The position numbers and the translations under genes are program-made. Under the pieces are notes generated by a model. The model made no database searches. It saw only the letters and a list, made by a program, of their open reading frames with translations, and was not told where the DNA came from. 64,000 nt of DNA from an uncultured Bacteroides sp. (GTDB taxonomy: Bacteria; Bacteroidota; Bacteroidia; Bacteroidales; Bacteroidaceae). Where the stretch lies: positions 4,030,001 through 4,094,000 of the forward strand of contig NZ_OY781099.1 of NCBI RefSeq assembly GCF_963676325.1. Reading direction: 5' to 3'. Below, piece by piece: positions 8,476 through 17,604 of this stretch (position 1 is its first letter; each line of letters begins with the position of its first letter).

Positions 8476-9792
8476 TTACTGCGCAAGCCCGATTCCTTTA
8501 TAAAAATCAAGAATCTTGGTTCTGAACAAGTAATCATATTTAGCCTGTATGCGATCTGAAGAAGCCTTCATAAGATTCATCTTCACCTGGTTAAACTCTA
8601 CAGAAGTAGCTTTTCCGTTCTCGTACTTTTGGCGCATCAGCTTAAACGATTCTTCACTGGCATCAACGGCAGTCTTACTGGAAGTGAATTTTGCCCCCGC
8701 TGCCACAGCATTGTAATATGCTTGCTGAATCTCTTTAAAGAGTCCTTTCTTTGATTCTTCCAGCTGAAGAGCCTGAGTACTATAGCTTAGCTTAGCTGTC
8801 TTCACACGATTACGGGTTTCGTAACGATTAAAGATAGGAATACTCAGTGAAAGCCCGAAGTATTTGTTGAAATTGTCATTCAACTGTCTTCCAAAGCCTC
8901 TGCTATCAATCCCCGACATGGTATAATATCGGGTGTTCAGTCCTGCTCCGAAAGAGAGTGTGGGATAATAAGCTCCCTGTGCAATCTTAATGCTCTTGTC
9001 CATTCCCTGCAAACGATACTGGGCAGCCAATACCGCCGGCTTATTTACAATGGCCTGAGCATAAATATCTTCCGGAGTACTTAAGGCCCCAAATCCCGGT
9101 TCCATTTCAGGAGAAACGATTGAGAATCCCTCTGGAGTTTGAAGTTCCAGCAGTTGTGTCAGTTCAAGGATAGCCAGCTTGCGGTTATTTTCCGCCTGCA
9201 CAGCAGATAGTTCATCCTGAGCCAGAGTAGCCTTTACCTCGTATACCTGAGCGGTTGAAGCTTTTCCCACCTCTTCCATCTTGGTGATTCTGCCGAGCTG
9301 TTCCTTACTAAGGTTAATCTGTTCCTTTGCTACCTTGCACAATTCCTCATTAAAAAGGACTTGCAGGAAAGAAGAAGTCACATTTACACTGATATCTTCC
9401 TTAGCTTTGTTCAGATCTTCAGTTGCCGCTTTCAGATTGAGCTTGCTCAACTCAATGCCGTTCGGAATCTGGAAACCCGTAAAAATAGGAACATTAGCAC
9501 TTAAACCAAGGCTGCTATTACTACTGTTGGTACTCACATAAGAGTTATCTTTAGGAGAAACAGCACGTCCGAAACTGTAAGAATGCGACATGGTTCCGCT
9601 TAAATCGGGAAGTCTCTTATTCTTTGCGGAGTTCAGTTCCACTTTCTGTTGCTCGTTTGCAATCTCCTGCTTCTGAATCTGAATATTATGCTTCAAAGCA
9701 TAATCAATGCAATCCCTGAGAGACCAGTTTTGCTGAGCAAAAGAGCCTCCGGAAAACAGCAGTACTGCAATAATTATGATACATTTTTTCAT
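8476..9792 (-). CDS. TolC-family outer membrane efflux protein
   Basis: This 438-residue protein has a signal peptide (MKKCIIIIAVLLFSGGSFAQ) and two outer-membrane-efflux repeats of long helices typical of TolC (IQKQEIANEQQKVELNSAKN and a second copy near IKIAQGAYYPTLSFGAG). I chose the ATG at 9790-9792 because it begins a canonical signal peptide and lies 4 bp after the stop of the adaptor gene; an ATG 45 bases upstream would add a non-secretory tail and overlap that gene. It forms the outer membrane channel of the export operon 8476-14204, probably for a peptide, toxin or antibiotic; the substrate cannot be told from sequence. Confidence 0.93.
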   Translation of the reverse strand: MKKCIIIIAVLLFSGGSFAQQNWSLRDCIDYALKHNIQIQKQEIANEQQKVELNSAKNKRLPDLSGTMSHSYSFGRAVSPKDNSYVSTNSSNSSLGLSANVPIFTGFQIPNGIELSKLNLKAATEDLNKAKEDISVNVTSSFLQVLFNEELCKVAKEQINLSKEQLGRITKMEEVGKASTAQVYEVKATLAQDELSAVQAENNRKLAILELTQLLELQTPEGFSIVSPEMEPGFGALSTPEDIYAQAIVNKPAVLAAQYRLQGMDKSIKIAQGAYYPTLSFGAGLNTRYYTMSGIDSRGFGRQLNDNFNKYFGLSLSIPIFNRYETRNRVKTAKLSYSTQALQLEESKKGLFKEIQQAYYNAVAAGAKFTSSKTAVDASEESFKLMRQKYENGKATSVEFNQVKMNLMKASSDRIQAKYDYLFRTKILDFYKGIGLAQ

Positions 9793-9796
9793 AGCC

Positions 9797-10924
9797 TTAG
9801 TTGTTTTTATTTTGAGCATCAGGTTTCTTTTCTTCAATCACAGCTCCACGAATTTTATCTTTAGCTGTAATACCGCCCTTTACTTGAATCTTTATTCCAT
9901 CGCTTACACCAACGGCCACACGTTTTCTTTCAAAAGTCTGCTTAGGCTTCTCTGTCTTCAATACATAAACAAAGGTTGAATCTCCTGAAAACTCGATTGT
10001 ACTTTCGGGCACAGTCAATACTTTCCCTACACGTTCAAGTACAATTTCAGCATTTGCGCTGTAGCCTGAACGAATCTTCACATCAGGTGAAGCATTGATA
10101 GCTGCTTTAATTTCAAAAAGATTTGCGCCATTTTCTGTAACTCCCTTTGGAGAAATATATTCCAGCTTAGCATCAAACTTCAGATTCTGCAAAGCACCAA
10201 TTGTCAGCTTAATAGGCATTCCTTCTTTAATACGGCCAACTTCTGTTTCGTCTATTTTTCCTTTAAAGATAAGGTCCTTCATGTTGGCTACAGTCGCAAT
10301 AGTAGTACCATCATTAAATGTATTACTCATAATAACTGAATTTCCTTTCTTAATAGGTATATCAAGAATCAGTCCGTCAATGGTAGAACGTATCATCGTG
10401 TTACTGTATGTTGCAGAATTTTTAGTAATACCTTCTTTTACGATATCAAGATTATCTTTTGAAGTACCAACTTCTTCTTTAGCAGTTTTCATTGAAACCT
10501 CGCTCTTTTCAAACTCTTCCTTACTGATAAGTTTATCCTTGTACAGGCTTTTCTGACGGTCATATTCCTGCAAGGCTTGCTTGTAGTTAATATTTGCAAT
10601 ACGAACGCGGCTCTCGGCAGAGTTCAATTGTCCCAGTTCCGGAATGACCTTTACCTTAGCAATCACCTCTCCTTTCTTAATCAACTGCCCAGCCTGTTTA
10701 TACACATCGGCCACAATTCCTGAAATCTGAGGCTTAATAAGAATTTCGTCGCGAGGTTCTACTTTACCTGTAGCCACGGTACTTTTTTCAATGTCGGCAA
10801 CCTTTGGAGTTACAACCTCATACTTAATTTCCTTTGGCTGAGACTTAACATAAAGAAAAGCGAAAGTGCTGATAAAAATGGCAGCTACAACCACTATCAA
10901 AAAGATTCTGATGTACTTTTTCAT
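9797..10924 (-). CDS. Periplasmic adaptor (HlyD/MacA-like)
   Basis: This 375-residue membrane-fusion protein has an N-terminal membrane anchor (about residues 5-25), a lipoyl-like half (VEPRDEILIKPQISGIVADVYKQAGQLIKKGEVIAKV), a helical hairpin at roughly 90-165, then the second lipoyl half and beta-barrel domain. This is the MacA arrangement that joins a MacB-type ABC permease to TolC. It sits between the permease genes and the tolC-like gene, with only 4 bp to the latter. Confidence 0.93.
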   Translation of the reverse strand: MKKYIRIFLIVVVAAIFISTFAFLYVKSQPKEIKYEVVTPKVADIEKSTVATGKVEPRDEILIKPQISGIVADVYKQAGQLIKKGEVIAKVKVIPELGQLNSAESRVRIANINYKQALQEYDRQKSLYKDKLISKEEFEKSEVSMKTAKEEVGTSKDNLDIVKEGITKNSATYSNTMIRSTIDGLILDIPIKKGNSVIMSNTFNDGTTIATVANMKDLIFKGKIDETEVGRIKEGMPIKLTIGALQNLKFDAKLEYISPKGVTENGANLFEIKAAINASPDVKIRSGYSANAEIVLERVGKVLTVPESTIEFSGDSTFVYVLKTEKPKQTFERKRVAVGVSDGIKIQVKGGITAKDKIRGAVIEEKKPDAQNKNN

Positions 10925-10968
10925 ACTATTTTATTATTTCTATAGTTATTATCGTTTTTATTAAATCA

Positions 10969-12213
10969 TTATTCATCACGCATAGCATCAATAGGCTTTA
11001 TTGACATTGCCCGGTAAGCAGGTGCCAGTCCGGCAAACAATCCTAAAGAGAGTAACAGAAGCGCCATTCCTATTGCCGTCCAGAAAGAAACCTGAAAATA
11101 AGCAACTGTTCCGCTGGCTGTAACCCCTACCTCGGCTACCTGAAGAATCAGTACGGCAAATGAGATTCCGGACAATCCGGCAATGGCCGTCAGCACCATA
11201 CTCTCGGCAAGGATCTGTTGCATTATCTCACGAGGACGTGCACCGATGGCGCGACGAATACCAATCTCCACCGTCCGTTCACGAACTGTAACCATCATAA
11301 TATTGCTCACTCCAATTGCACCGGCCAGCAAAGTTCCCAGTCCAACAAGCCAAACGAGCATCCTGATTCCTGTAAACAGACTGTCTACCATCTTAAACAT
11401 CTCTTCCATATTCAGAACCATCACTGCCTGAGGATCTTTGGGCGATATCAGGTGATTATACTTTATCAGTTCCTGTATCTTGGGTTCTAGAGAGCTTACT
11501 GCTACACCATGTTTAGCTGTTAAACAGATTATGTGAACTGTCTTTCCAAAGTTATAAGCCTGCTGCATTGTAGTAAAAGGAATGCTTGTCATCTCTTCAC
11601 TTGATCCGCCAATATTGATATTACTCACTCCTGAGCAAACACCTACAACCTGATAATAGATCCCATCCACACGAATGTACTGTCCGCAGGGATCTTCTCC
11701 TTTTTTGAAGAGCGTTTCATATATACGGGTACCAATAGTACAGACTTTACGCTTCTCACTTATATCAACGTCATTAATAAAGCGACCGTACAACATTGTC
11801 TGCTTTTCTATTCTATCGTATGAAGGATAGATACCACGCGCAACAAAAGTTCCTTTCTTATCTCCACGAACAATATTAGATCCCCAACGGAAAAGGTTGG
11901 GAGTTATATCTTCTATCTCAGGAATGCGGCTCCGAAGGGTTGTTACATCATTATTTTCCAGATCCCATTGACGCCCTTTGCGGAATCCTTTGTAAGGTTC
12001 ACTAGTCTGCCGACTGATAACAAAACACGAGTTCGTTGCAAATCCGGCAAAGTTACGGCTCATCATCTGCTGCAAACCATTACCTCCGCCAATTAAGGCA
12101 ACCAGCATAAATATTCCCCAGAAGATACCAAAAGCGGTCAATATACTACGTGTTTTGTTGCGCGTAATGGTTAAGAGGACTTCCTCCCAATAATCTATAT
12201 CTGTAAATTTCAT
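10969..12213 (-). CDS. MacB-like ABC transporter permease (second copy)
   Basis: This 414-residue protein has the MacB/FtsX layout: a first membrane segment (about 20-45), a large periplasmic MacB_PCD domain (about 50-270), then three membrane segments before ending in LAPAYRAMSIKPIDAMRDE. The RTVEIGIRRAIGA motif that contacts the ATPase is at about 315-327. It lacks an ATPase domain, unlike E. coli MacB, and should use the ATPase encoded at 13488-14204. Paired with the related permease gene just upstream (2 bp gap), it probably forms a heterodimer. Confidence 0.93.
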   Translation of the reverse strand: MKFTDIDYWEEVLLTITRNKTRSILTAFGIFWGIFMLVALIGGGNGLQQMMSRNFAGFATNSCFVISRQTSEPYKGFRKGRQWDLENNDVTTLRSRIPEIEDITPNLFRWGSNIVRGDKKGTFVARGIYPSYDRIEKQTMLYGRFINDVDISEKRKVCTIGTRIYETLFKKGEDPCGQYIRVDGIYYQVVGVCSGVSNINIGGSSEEMTSIPFTTMQQAYNFGKTVHIICLTAKHGVAVSSLEPKIQELIKYNHLISPKDPQAVMVLNMEEMFKMVDSLFTGIRMLVWLVGLGTLLAGAIGVSNIMMVTVRERTVEIGIRRAIGARPREIMQQILAESMVLTAIAGLSGISFAVLILQVAEVGVTASGTVAYFQVSFWTAIGMALLLLSLGLFAGLAPAYRAMSIKPIDAMRDE

Positions 12214-12215
12214 AA

Positions 12216-13484
12216 TTATTCTGCTCTTAATGCTTCAATTGGTCTAATCTTCACAGCCTTCCTCGCAGGGAAAAATCCTGCAAGCGTACCAGCAACAATC
12301 AAAGTTACTGTAGCTCTTATCGCAACACCTATATCTACAGTAGGATCTTTAAATACAGTCATCTGCATTGGTCCTGAACCAAATGTTTTAACACCATCCA
12401 CTGCATTCATATATTCTGTAACACCTATACCTGCCACCATACCTATATACCCGAAAATAGTCGTTATAAGTATACTCTCCAGAATGACTAACCACAAAAT
12501 AGATGCTGGTGATGCCCCTAAAGCTTTACGGATACCAAATTCACGGGTTCTTTCCTTCACAGTAATCAACATAATATTGCTCACCCCGACAATGCCACTT
12601 AACAGAGTGAATATACCAATTATCCAGACTGCTGTAGTCAGAATAGTCTTGGCAGTGAGCTGTTGAAGATATTGCGTAAAACGATTCCATATATACATTG
12701 CGTTCATATCTTCAGGATCAAAACGATGATGACTACCTAGAGCCTTGCGGTATTCCTTTTCAAAATCTTTATTTGCGGCCACGGTATTCAGATCACGTGT
12801 CGTGAAGATTATATTATCTATTGTATCTGCTTTGTTATAGATAGTTTGAGCGGTAGTAAAAGGAATGTAGGCAGATTGTGCATCTCTGTTCCCTTTATCT
12901 CTGTAGATACCAACTACCTGGTAAGTAACTCCTCCGGCATTTAAAAACTTACCTATAGCATTCTCATTGCGGAAAAGGACTTTCTTTGTCTTATAATGTA
13001 TAACAATAACTTTTCTTCTTTGATTTATATCCAGATCATTGATAAAACGACCACCATTCTGATCCAGCTTTACTGGTTCTATATCAGTATAAGAGGGAAA
13101 AACGCCATCTAGTTCCAGTGAGACATATTGGTCTTTATTGGAAAGAGTGATTCCGCTCTCGCTCACTGTTGCTCCTGCTAAAACCACATTATTCCTGAAT
13201 TTATTTCTGGTAATGTTTACATCATTATTATCAAACTGAATTCTTCGGTTCGTTTCAAGTCCCTGATAAGTTTTACTGGTCGAGCCAGGAAATATTTTAA
13301 TAGAGTTCTTGGCCATATCAGCCGAAGCATCTTCAAAAGCATGGATTAATCCGTTTCCCCATCCTAAAAGAACAATCAGCATAAAGATTCCCCAGGAAAC
13401 GGAGAACCCGGTAAGCACGGTTCGCAATTTATTTTGCTTTATCGTGCTATATATTTCTTGCCAAATATCAATTCCTATCTTCAT
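12216..13484 (-). CDS. MacB-like ABC transporter permease (first copy)
   Basis: This 422-residue protein has the same topology as its neighbour: an N-terminal membrane segment, a periplasmic MacB_PCD domain and three C-terminal segments. The coupling motif RTREFGIRKALGA is near residue 315 and the end reads FFPARKAVKIRPIEALRAE. The two permeases are clearly related but diverged, which fits a heterodimeric transporter in which each subunit has its own role. It begins 3 bp after the ATPase gene. Confidence 0.93.
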   Translation of the reverse strand: MKIGIDIWQEIYSTIKQNKLRTVLTGFSVSWGIFMLIVLLGWGNGLIHAFEDASADMAKNSIKIFPGSTSKTYQGLETNRRIQFDNNDVNITRNKFRNNVVLAGATVSESGITLSNKDQYVSLELDGVFPSYTDIEPVKLDQNGGRFINDLDINQRRKVIVIHYKTKKVLFRNENAIGKFLNAGGVTYQVVGIYRDKGNRDAQSAYIPFTTAQTIYNKADTIDNIIFTTRDLNTVAANKDFEKEYRKALGSHHRFDPEDMNAMYIWNRFTQYLQQLTAKTILTTAVWIIGIFTLLSGIVGVSNIMLITVKERTREFGIRKALGASPASILWLVILESILITTIFGYIGMVAGIGVTEYMNAVDGVKTFGSGPMQMTVFKDPTVDIGVAIRATVTLIVAGTLAGFFPARKAVKIRPIEALRAE

Positions 13485-13487
13485 GGT

Positions 13488-14204
13488 TTACTTCATCATT
13501 TTACCTGAACCGAACGGAGACAGGTTGTGATTGGTATTATCATCTACAGATTCAATAATTCCATCTTTTATATGAATTATCTTATTTGTTCTATTTGCCA
13601 CTCCCGATTCGTGAGTAACAACAACCAAAGTCATGCCCAATTCATTTACCTCTTTTAGAATCTGCATAACCTCGTCTGAGGTCTTGCTATCCAAGGCACC
13701 GGTAGGTTCATCAGCAAGAATAATCTGAGGCTGAGAAATCAGAGCCCGCGCAATGGCCACACGCTGTTTCTGTCCTCCGGAAAGTTCATTTGGCATGTGA
13801 TGTGCCCATTCTTTGAGTCCCAGTTTATCCAGATACTCCATCGCCAGAATATTTCTTTTCTTTCGGCTCACATTCTGATAAAAAAGCGGTAGTGCCACAT
13901 TCTCCATCGCATTCTTAAAAGAAATAAGATTAAAAGACTGAAAAATAAACCCGATCATACGGTTACGGTATTCAGCCGCTCGAGTCTCACTCAGTTTTTT
14001 AATAAGAACATCATTCAGGTAATAATCTCCGGTATCATAGTTATCTAATATACCAAGAATATTAAGTAAGGTTGATTTGCCTGAACCTGAGGCTCCCATT
14101 ATGGAGACAAATTCACCACGTTCAATATCGAGATTAATACCTTTGAGCACATGAAGGGGGGCTCCGTTGTAATAGGTCTTGTTAATGTCTTCTAAATGTA
14201 TCAT
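13488..14204 (-). CDS. ABC transporter ATP-binding protein (MacB/LolD class)
   Basis: This 238-residue ATPase has Walker A GASGSGKST at residues 37-45, Q-loop IFQSFNLI, signature LSGGQKQRVAIARAL starting at 141, Walker B IILADEPTGALD at 161-172 and a His switch in VVTHE. It falls in the MacB/LolD/FtsE class that powers FtsX-like permeases by mechanotransmission. As first gene of the five-gene operon it supplies energy for both permeases downstream. The divergent ROK kinase gene starts about 150 bp away; no clear minus-strand promoter motif was seen between them. Confidence 0.95.
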   Translation of the reverse strand: MIHLEDINKTYYNGAPLHVLKGINLDIERGEFVSIMGASGSGKSTLLNILGILDNYDTGDYYLNDVLIKKLSETRAAEYRNRMIGFIFQSFNLISFKNAMENVALPLFYQNVSRKKRNILAMEYLDKLGLKEWAHHMPNELSGGQKQRVAIARALISQPQIILADEPTGALDSKTSDEVMQILKEVNELGMTLVVVTHESGVANRTNKIIHIKDGIIESVDDNTNHNLSPFGSGKMMK

Positions 14205-14360
14205 GTTTAAGCACTGTTTTTCCTATTAGACGCAACAGTAGTACGAAAAGTTGCAAACCAATGAAAGAAAATTTCAAAAAGATTTTGTAATACCAATCAT
14301 CTTTGCGTAATTTGTAGCTTAGTTATTAACCCTTTAAATGATAATATAATGATTTCTAGC

Positions 14361-15326
14361 ATGGAAAAGCCCTACGTAGTAGGCATTGATATAGGCGGAA
14401 CAAACACAGTATTTGGTATTGTAGACGCCCGCGGAACAATCTTATGCAGCGGATCTGTAAAAACACAAGCATACGATAAAGTTGAAGAGTATGTAGACAC
14501 CGTATGCAAAAACTTACTTCCTCTTATTGAATCACAAGGTGGAATTGAAAAAATAAAAGGTATCGGCATTGGAGCTCCCAATGGGAACTATTATAGCGGA
14601 ACAATTGAATTTGCTCCTAACCTCCCATGGAAAGGCGTGATTCATTTAGCAGAATTGTTTGAGCAAAGATTAGGTATCCCTACAGCTTTAACAAATGATG
14701 CAAATGCTGCTGCTGTTGGTGAAATGACATACGGAGCTGCACGCGGAATGAAAGATTTCATTATGATTACCCTTGGTACTGGTGTTGGTAGCGGTATTGT
14801 TATCAACGGTCAGGTTGTTTACGGACATGATGGCTTTGCCGGAGAATTAGGACACGTTATTGTACGCAACGAAAACGGAAGAATGTGTGGTTGCGGACGT
14901 AAAGGATGTCTTGAAGCTTACTGCTCAGCAACAGGTGTAGCCCGCACAGCTCGCGAATTCTTAGTTGCCCGTTCTGATCAGAGCCTATTGCGTAATATTC
15001 CTTCTGAAGAAATTACCTCTAAAGATGTATATGACGCAGCAGTAAAAGGAGATAAATTAGCCCAGGAAATATTTGAATTCACAGGTTCCTTGTTAGGTGA
15101 AGCTTTGGCTAACTTTGTTGCTTTCTCAAGTCCTGAAGCAATCGTTCTATTTGGTGGATTAGCAAAATCAGGCGATTACATTATGAAACCAGTTCAGAAT
15201 GCTCTTGATAAACATGTTTTGAACATATTCAAAGGAAAGACCAAACTTCTTGTTTCTGAACTTAAGGATTCTGATGCAGCTGTTCTTGGTGCCAGTGCTC
15301 TTGGCTGGGAACTAAACAGATCTTAA
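14361..15326 (+). CDS. ROK-family glucokinase
   Basis: This protein of about 321 residues has the phosphate-binding DIGGTNT motif near the N-terminus and the ROK zinc-binding motif CGCGRKGCLEAYCS in the middle; the substrate-binding Glu lies in GFAGELGH just before it. ROK proteins of this length with ExGH and the full Cys cluster are mostly glucokinases, acting on glucose from polysaccharide breakdown. An in-frame ATG 12 bases upstream (14349) is also possible; I prefer MEKPYVVGIDIGG because it begins right before the first strand. It is monocistronic, diverging from the exporter operon and ending at a terminator shared with ackA. Confidence 0.9.
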   Translation: MEKPYVVGIDIGGTNTVFGIVDARGTILCSGSVKTQAYDKVEEYVDTVCKNLLPLIESQGGIEKIKGIGIGAPNGNYYSGTIEFAPNLPWKGVIHLAELFEQRLGIPTALTNDANAAAVGEMTYGAARGMKDFIMITLGTGVGSGIVINGQVVYGHDGFAGELGHVIVRNENGRMCGCGRKGCLEAYCSATGVARTAREFLVARSDQSLLRNIPSEEITSKDVYDAAVKGDKLAQEIFEFTGSLLGEALANFVAFSSPEAIVLFGGLAKSGDYIMKPVQNALDKHVLNIFKGKTKLLVSELKDSDAAVLGASALGWELNRS

Positions 15327-15347
15327 AAAACAAACTTCTTTATAAAT

Positions 15348-15391
15348 AAAAAGAGGCATAGAACGTTTAAACGTGTCTATACCTCTTTTTT
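15348..15391. terminator. Bidirectional terminator between ROK kinase and ackA
   Basis: AAAAAGAGG pairs with CCTCTTTTT; the stem extends inward through a nearly complementary stretch (one mismatch) and an ACGTTTAAACGT palindrome. T-runs occur on both strands between the two convergent genes. Confidence 0.85.
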
Positions 15392-15405
15392 ATATAACAG
15401 ACTTC

Positions 15406-16608
15406 TTATTTACCTGCTAATATTTGCATAGTATCAGAAGCAATCATAAATTCTTCATCTGTAGGAATTATAAGAACCTTCACTTTTGAGTCAGGTTTGC
15501 TGATAATTACTTCTTCACCACGAACTTTGTTATTTAATTCTTCATTCAAAGAAATTCCCATAAATTCAAGTCCACGGCAAGCTCCTGAACGACATGATGC
15601 CTGGTTTTCACCAACACCACCTGTAAATACAATGATGTCAACGCCACCCAAAGCAGCTGCATAAGCACCAATGTACTTCTTAATGCGGTAAAAATACATC
15701 TCTTCAGCAAGAATTGCACGTTCATTACCTGCTTCATAAGCAGCTTCCAGTTCGCGCATATCACTAGAAATGCCAGATACTCCTAAAACACCACTATGTT
15801 TGTTAAGTAAGGTTGAAATAGAAGAAGTACCAATCATCTCTTTATCCATGATATAAGAAACAACTCCGGCATCAATATCTCCGGCACGAGTTCCCATCAA
15901 TAAACCTTCTACAGGAGTGAATCCCATTGAAGTATCCATAGATTTACCATCTTTAATAGCAGCAACTGATCCACCGTTACCTATGTGACAAGTAATGATA
16001 CGTTGTCCTTCCTGAGAAATACCAAGGAAGTCACATACACGTTTTGAAACATAACGGTGACTAGTTCCGTGGAATCCATAACGACGGATACCATATTTCT
16101 TATAAAGCTGATAAGGAATACCATACATATAAGCATAATCAGGCATAGTCTGGTGGAAAGCTGTATCAAAGACAGCTATCTGAGGTGCATTTGGCATTAA
16201 ATCCGAAACAGCACGAATACCTTTCAAGTTAGGTGGATTGTGAAGTGGAGCAATATCAATACATTCTACAATCTTTTCAATTACCTGATCAGTAATCAAT
16301 ACTGACTCATTGAATTTTTCTCCTCCGTGTACAACTCTGTGTCCCACAGCATTGATCTCATCCAATGACTTGATACAACCATATTTTTCACTGACTAAAA
16401 CGCCAAGAATATATTCAATACCTGCTGTATGTTCCAATATTTCTCCTTCCAGCATAACCTTATCTCCGCTAGGAAGAGTCAGTTTAAGAAAGGATCCTTT
16501 TAATCCAATTTTCTCTATTCCACCTTGGGCCATCACTTCCTTTGTGTCCATATTGAACAACTTATACTTGATGGATGAGCTACCGCAGTTGAGCACTAAT
16601 ATTTTCAT
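15406..16608 (-). CDS. ackA: Acetate kinase
   Basis: This 400-residue cytoplasmic enzyme converts acetyl phosphate and ADP to acetate and ATP. It begins with VLNCGSSSIKYKLF, the acetokinase signature, and has the second signature GFHGTSHRYV. The active-site stretch HIGNGGSVAAI and the adenosine-binding FTGGVGEN are also present. The length matches the family. It is encoded with pta on the same strand, but a 3-hydroxyacyl-CoA dehydrogenase-like gene lies between them. This pair is the main acetate and ATP route of Bacteroides fermentation. Confidence 0.97.
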   Translation of the reverse strand: MKILVLNCGSSSIKYKLFNMDTKEVMAQGGIEKIGLKGSFLKLTLPSGDKVMLEGEILEHTAGIEYILGVLVSEKYGCIKSLDEINAVGHRVVHGGEKFNESVLITDQVIEKIVECIDIAPLHNPPNLKGIRAVSDLMPNAPQIAVFDTAFHQTMPDYAYMYGIPYQLYKKYGIRRYGFHGTSHRYVSKRVCDFLGISQEGQRIITCHIGNGGSVAAIKDGKSMDTSMGFTPVEGLLMGTRAGDIDAGVVSYIMDKEMIGTSSISTLLNKHSGVLGVSGISSDMRELEAAYEAGNERAILAEEMYFYRIKKYIGAYAAALGGVDIIVFTGGVGENQASCRSGACRGLEFMGISLNEELNNKVRGEEVIISKPDSKVKVLIIPTDEEFMIASDTMQILAGK

Positions 16609-16614
16609 AGTTCC

Positions 16615-17586
16615 TTATTTTTTCTCATTCTCATTAATCATACGGCTTCCTTCTTTGTCATAAGCATAGAAACCCATACCGGTACGAACTCCCCAATGCT
16701 TAGCACGATTTAATCGAAGTAACAGTGGAGATGGTTTATATTTCAAAGAGCCAAATTCTTTGTAAAGGTCTTCCATTTGAGGAACAATTTTCTCAATTCC
16801 CATTTGATCGGCCATACAGAAAACTCCCTGACGTTGTCCCAAACCAAACTTTATGATAGAGTCAATCTCAATTGGGGTTGTTAACCCTTCCTGAAGAATT
16901 GCGCAAGCTTCATTTAGCAGAATAAAGAACATACGGTTACAAATCAAACCGGCTGATTCTTCTACGGTTACATAATCATAGCTAATCAGTTTAGCAAACT
17001 GACAAACCTTCTTGTAACAATCATCCGAAGTATAAAGTCCGCGAACAATCTCCATTACACGGCTTTGAGGCTGCATTATTACAAAATGTAAACACACACA
17101 GCGCTCTTTATGTTTAAGTTCAGAGGCTAATTCTGTAATTACAACAGAAGAAGCATTTGTTGCTATAATAGCATCTTCAGCTAAAACGGCCTCCAAATTC
17201 AGGAAGATTTCTTTGCGGTGATTCAAACTTCTCTCTCCGTTTTCATCATAGCGTACTGCTTCGATTACAAAATCGCAGTCCTTTAATGAATCAAAGGTTA
17301 ATGTTCCCGAGATACGTCCAAGAATAGTTTTCTTTTCTGTCTCAGTAAGACCCCATGTGGCAATGCGCATGTCTAATTCACCAGCAATTCTATCGAATGC
17401 TGCTTCAATTTTCTCATCACTGATTTCAAGAAATACTACCTCAATACCAGCCGTAGCAGCTACAGTAGCTATTTTAGAGCCTTCCTTTCCGCAGCCTACG
17501 ATACCAATCTTAGAGAACAAAGTCTTTTTACGGTCTTTCGAACTTAGTCCGTAGTTCTCTATTGGTTCTTTAATCATTTCAGCCAT
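16615..17586 (-). CDS. 3-hydroxyacyl-CoA dehydrogenase-family protein, inserted between pta and ackA
   Basis: This 323-residue protein has a Rossmann motif GCGKEG at residues 31-36, an NASSV stretch at 144-148, the catalytic His in CLHFV (His167), the paired Glu in VMEIV (Glu179), and ends with the C-terminal helical domain (GLICNRM, then GMGFYAYD). These match 3-hydroxybutyryl-CoA dehydrogenases, which interconvert acetoacetyl-CoA and 3-hydroxybutyryl-CoA with NAD(P)H. About 25 extra residues precede the fold. The usual FFNP after the His is replaced by FVIMQP, so substrate preference may differ. Spacing is 6 bp to ackA and 18 bp from pta, so it is co-transcribed with the acetate pathway. 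No thiolase or crotonase gene is in the window. Confidence 0.88.
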   Translation of the reverse strand: MAEMIKEPIENYGLSSKDRKKTLFSKIGIVGCGKEGSKIATVAATAGIEVVFLEISDEKIEAAFDRIAGELDMRIATWGLTETEKKTILGRISGTLTFDSLKDCDFVIEAVRYDENGERSLNHRKEIFLNLEAVLAEDAIIATNASSVVITELASELKHKERCVCLHFVIMQPQSRVMEIVRGLYTSDDCYKKVCQFAKLISYDYVTVEESAGLICNRMFFILLNEACAILQEGLTTPIEIDSIIKFGLGQRQGVFCMADQMGIEKIVPQMEDLYKEFGSLKYKPSPLLLRLNRAKHWGVRTGMGFYAYDKEGSRMINENEKK

Positions 17587-17604
17587 ACCTTTAAATTCTT
17601 TTTA

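Noticed and set aside
14205..14348. Promoter for the ROK kinase or the exporter operon
   Set aside because: CATCTTTG at 14298-14305 is one mismatch from the -7 consensus but has no -33 box at the right distance, and nothing fits on the minus strand.
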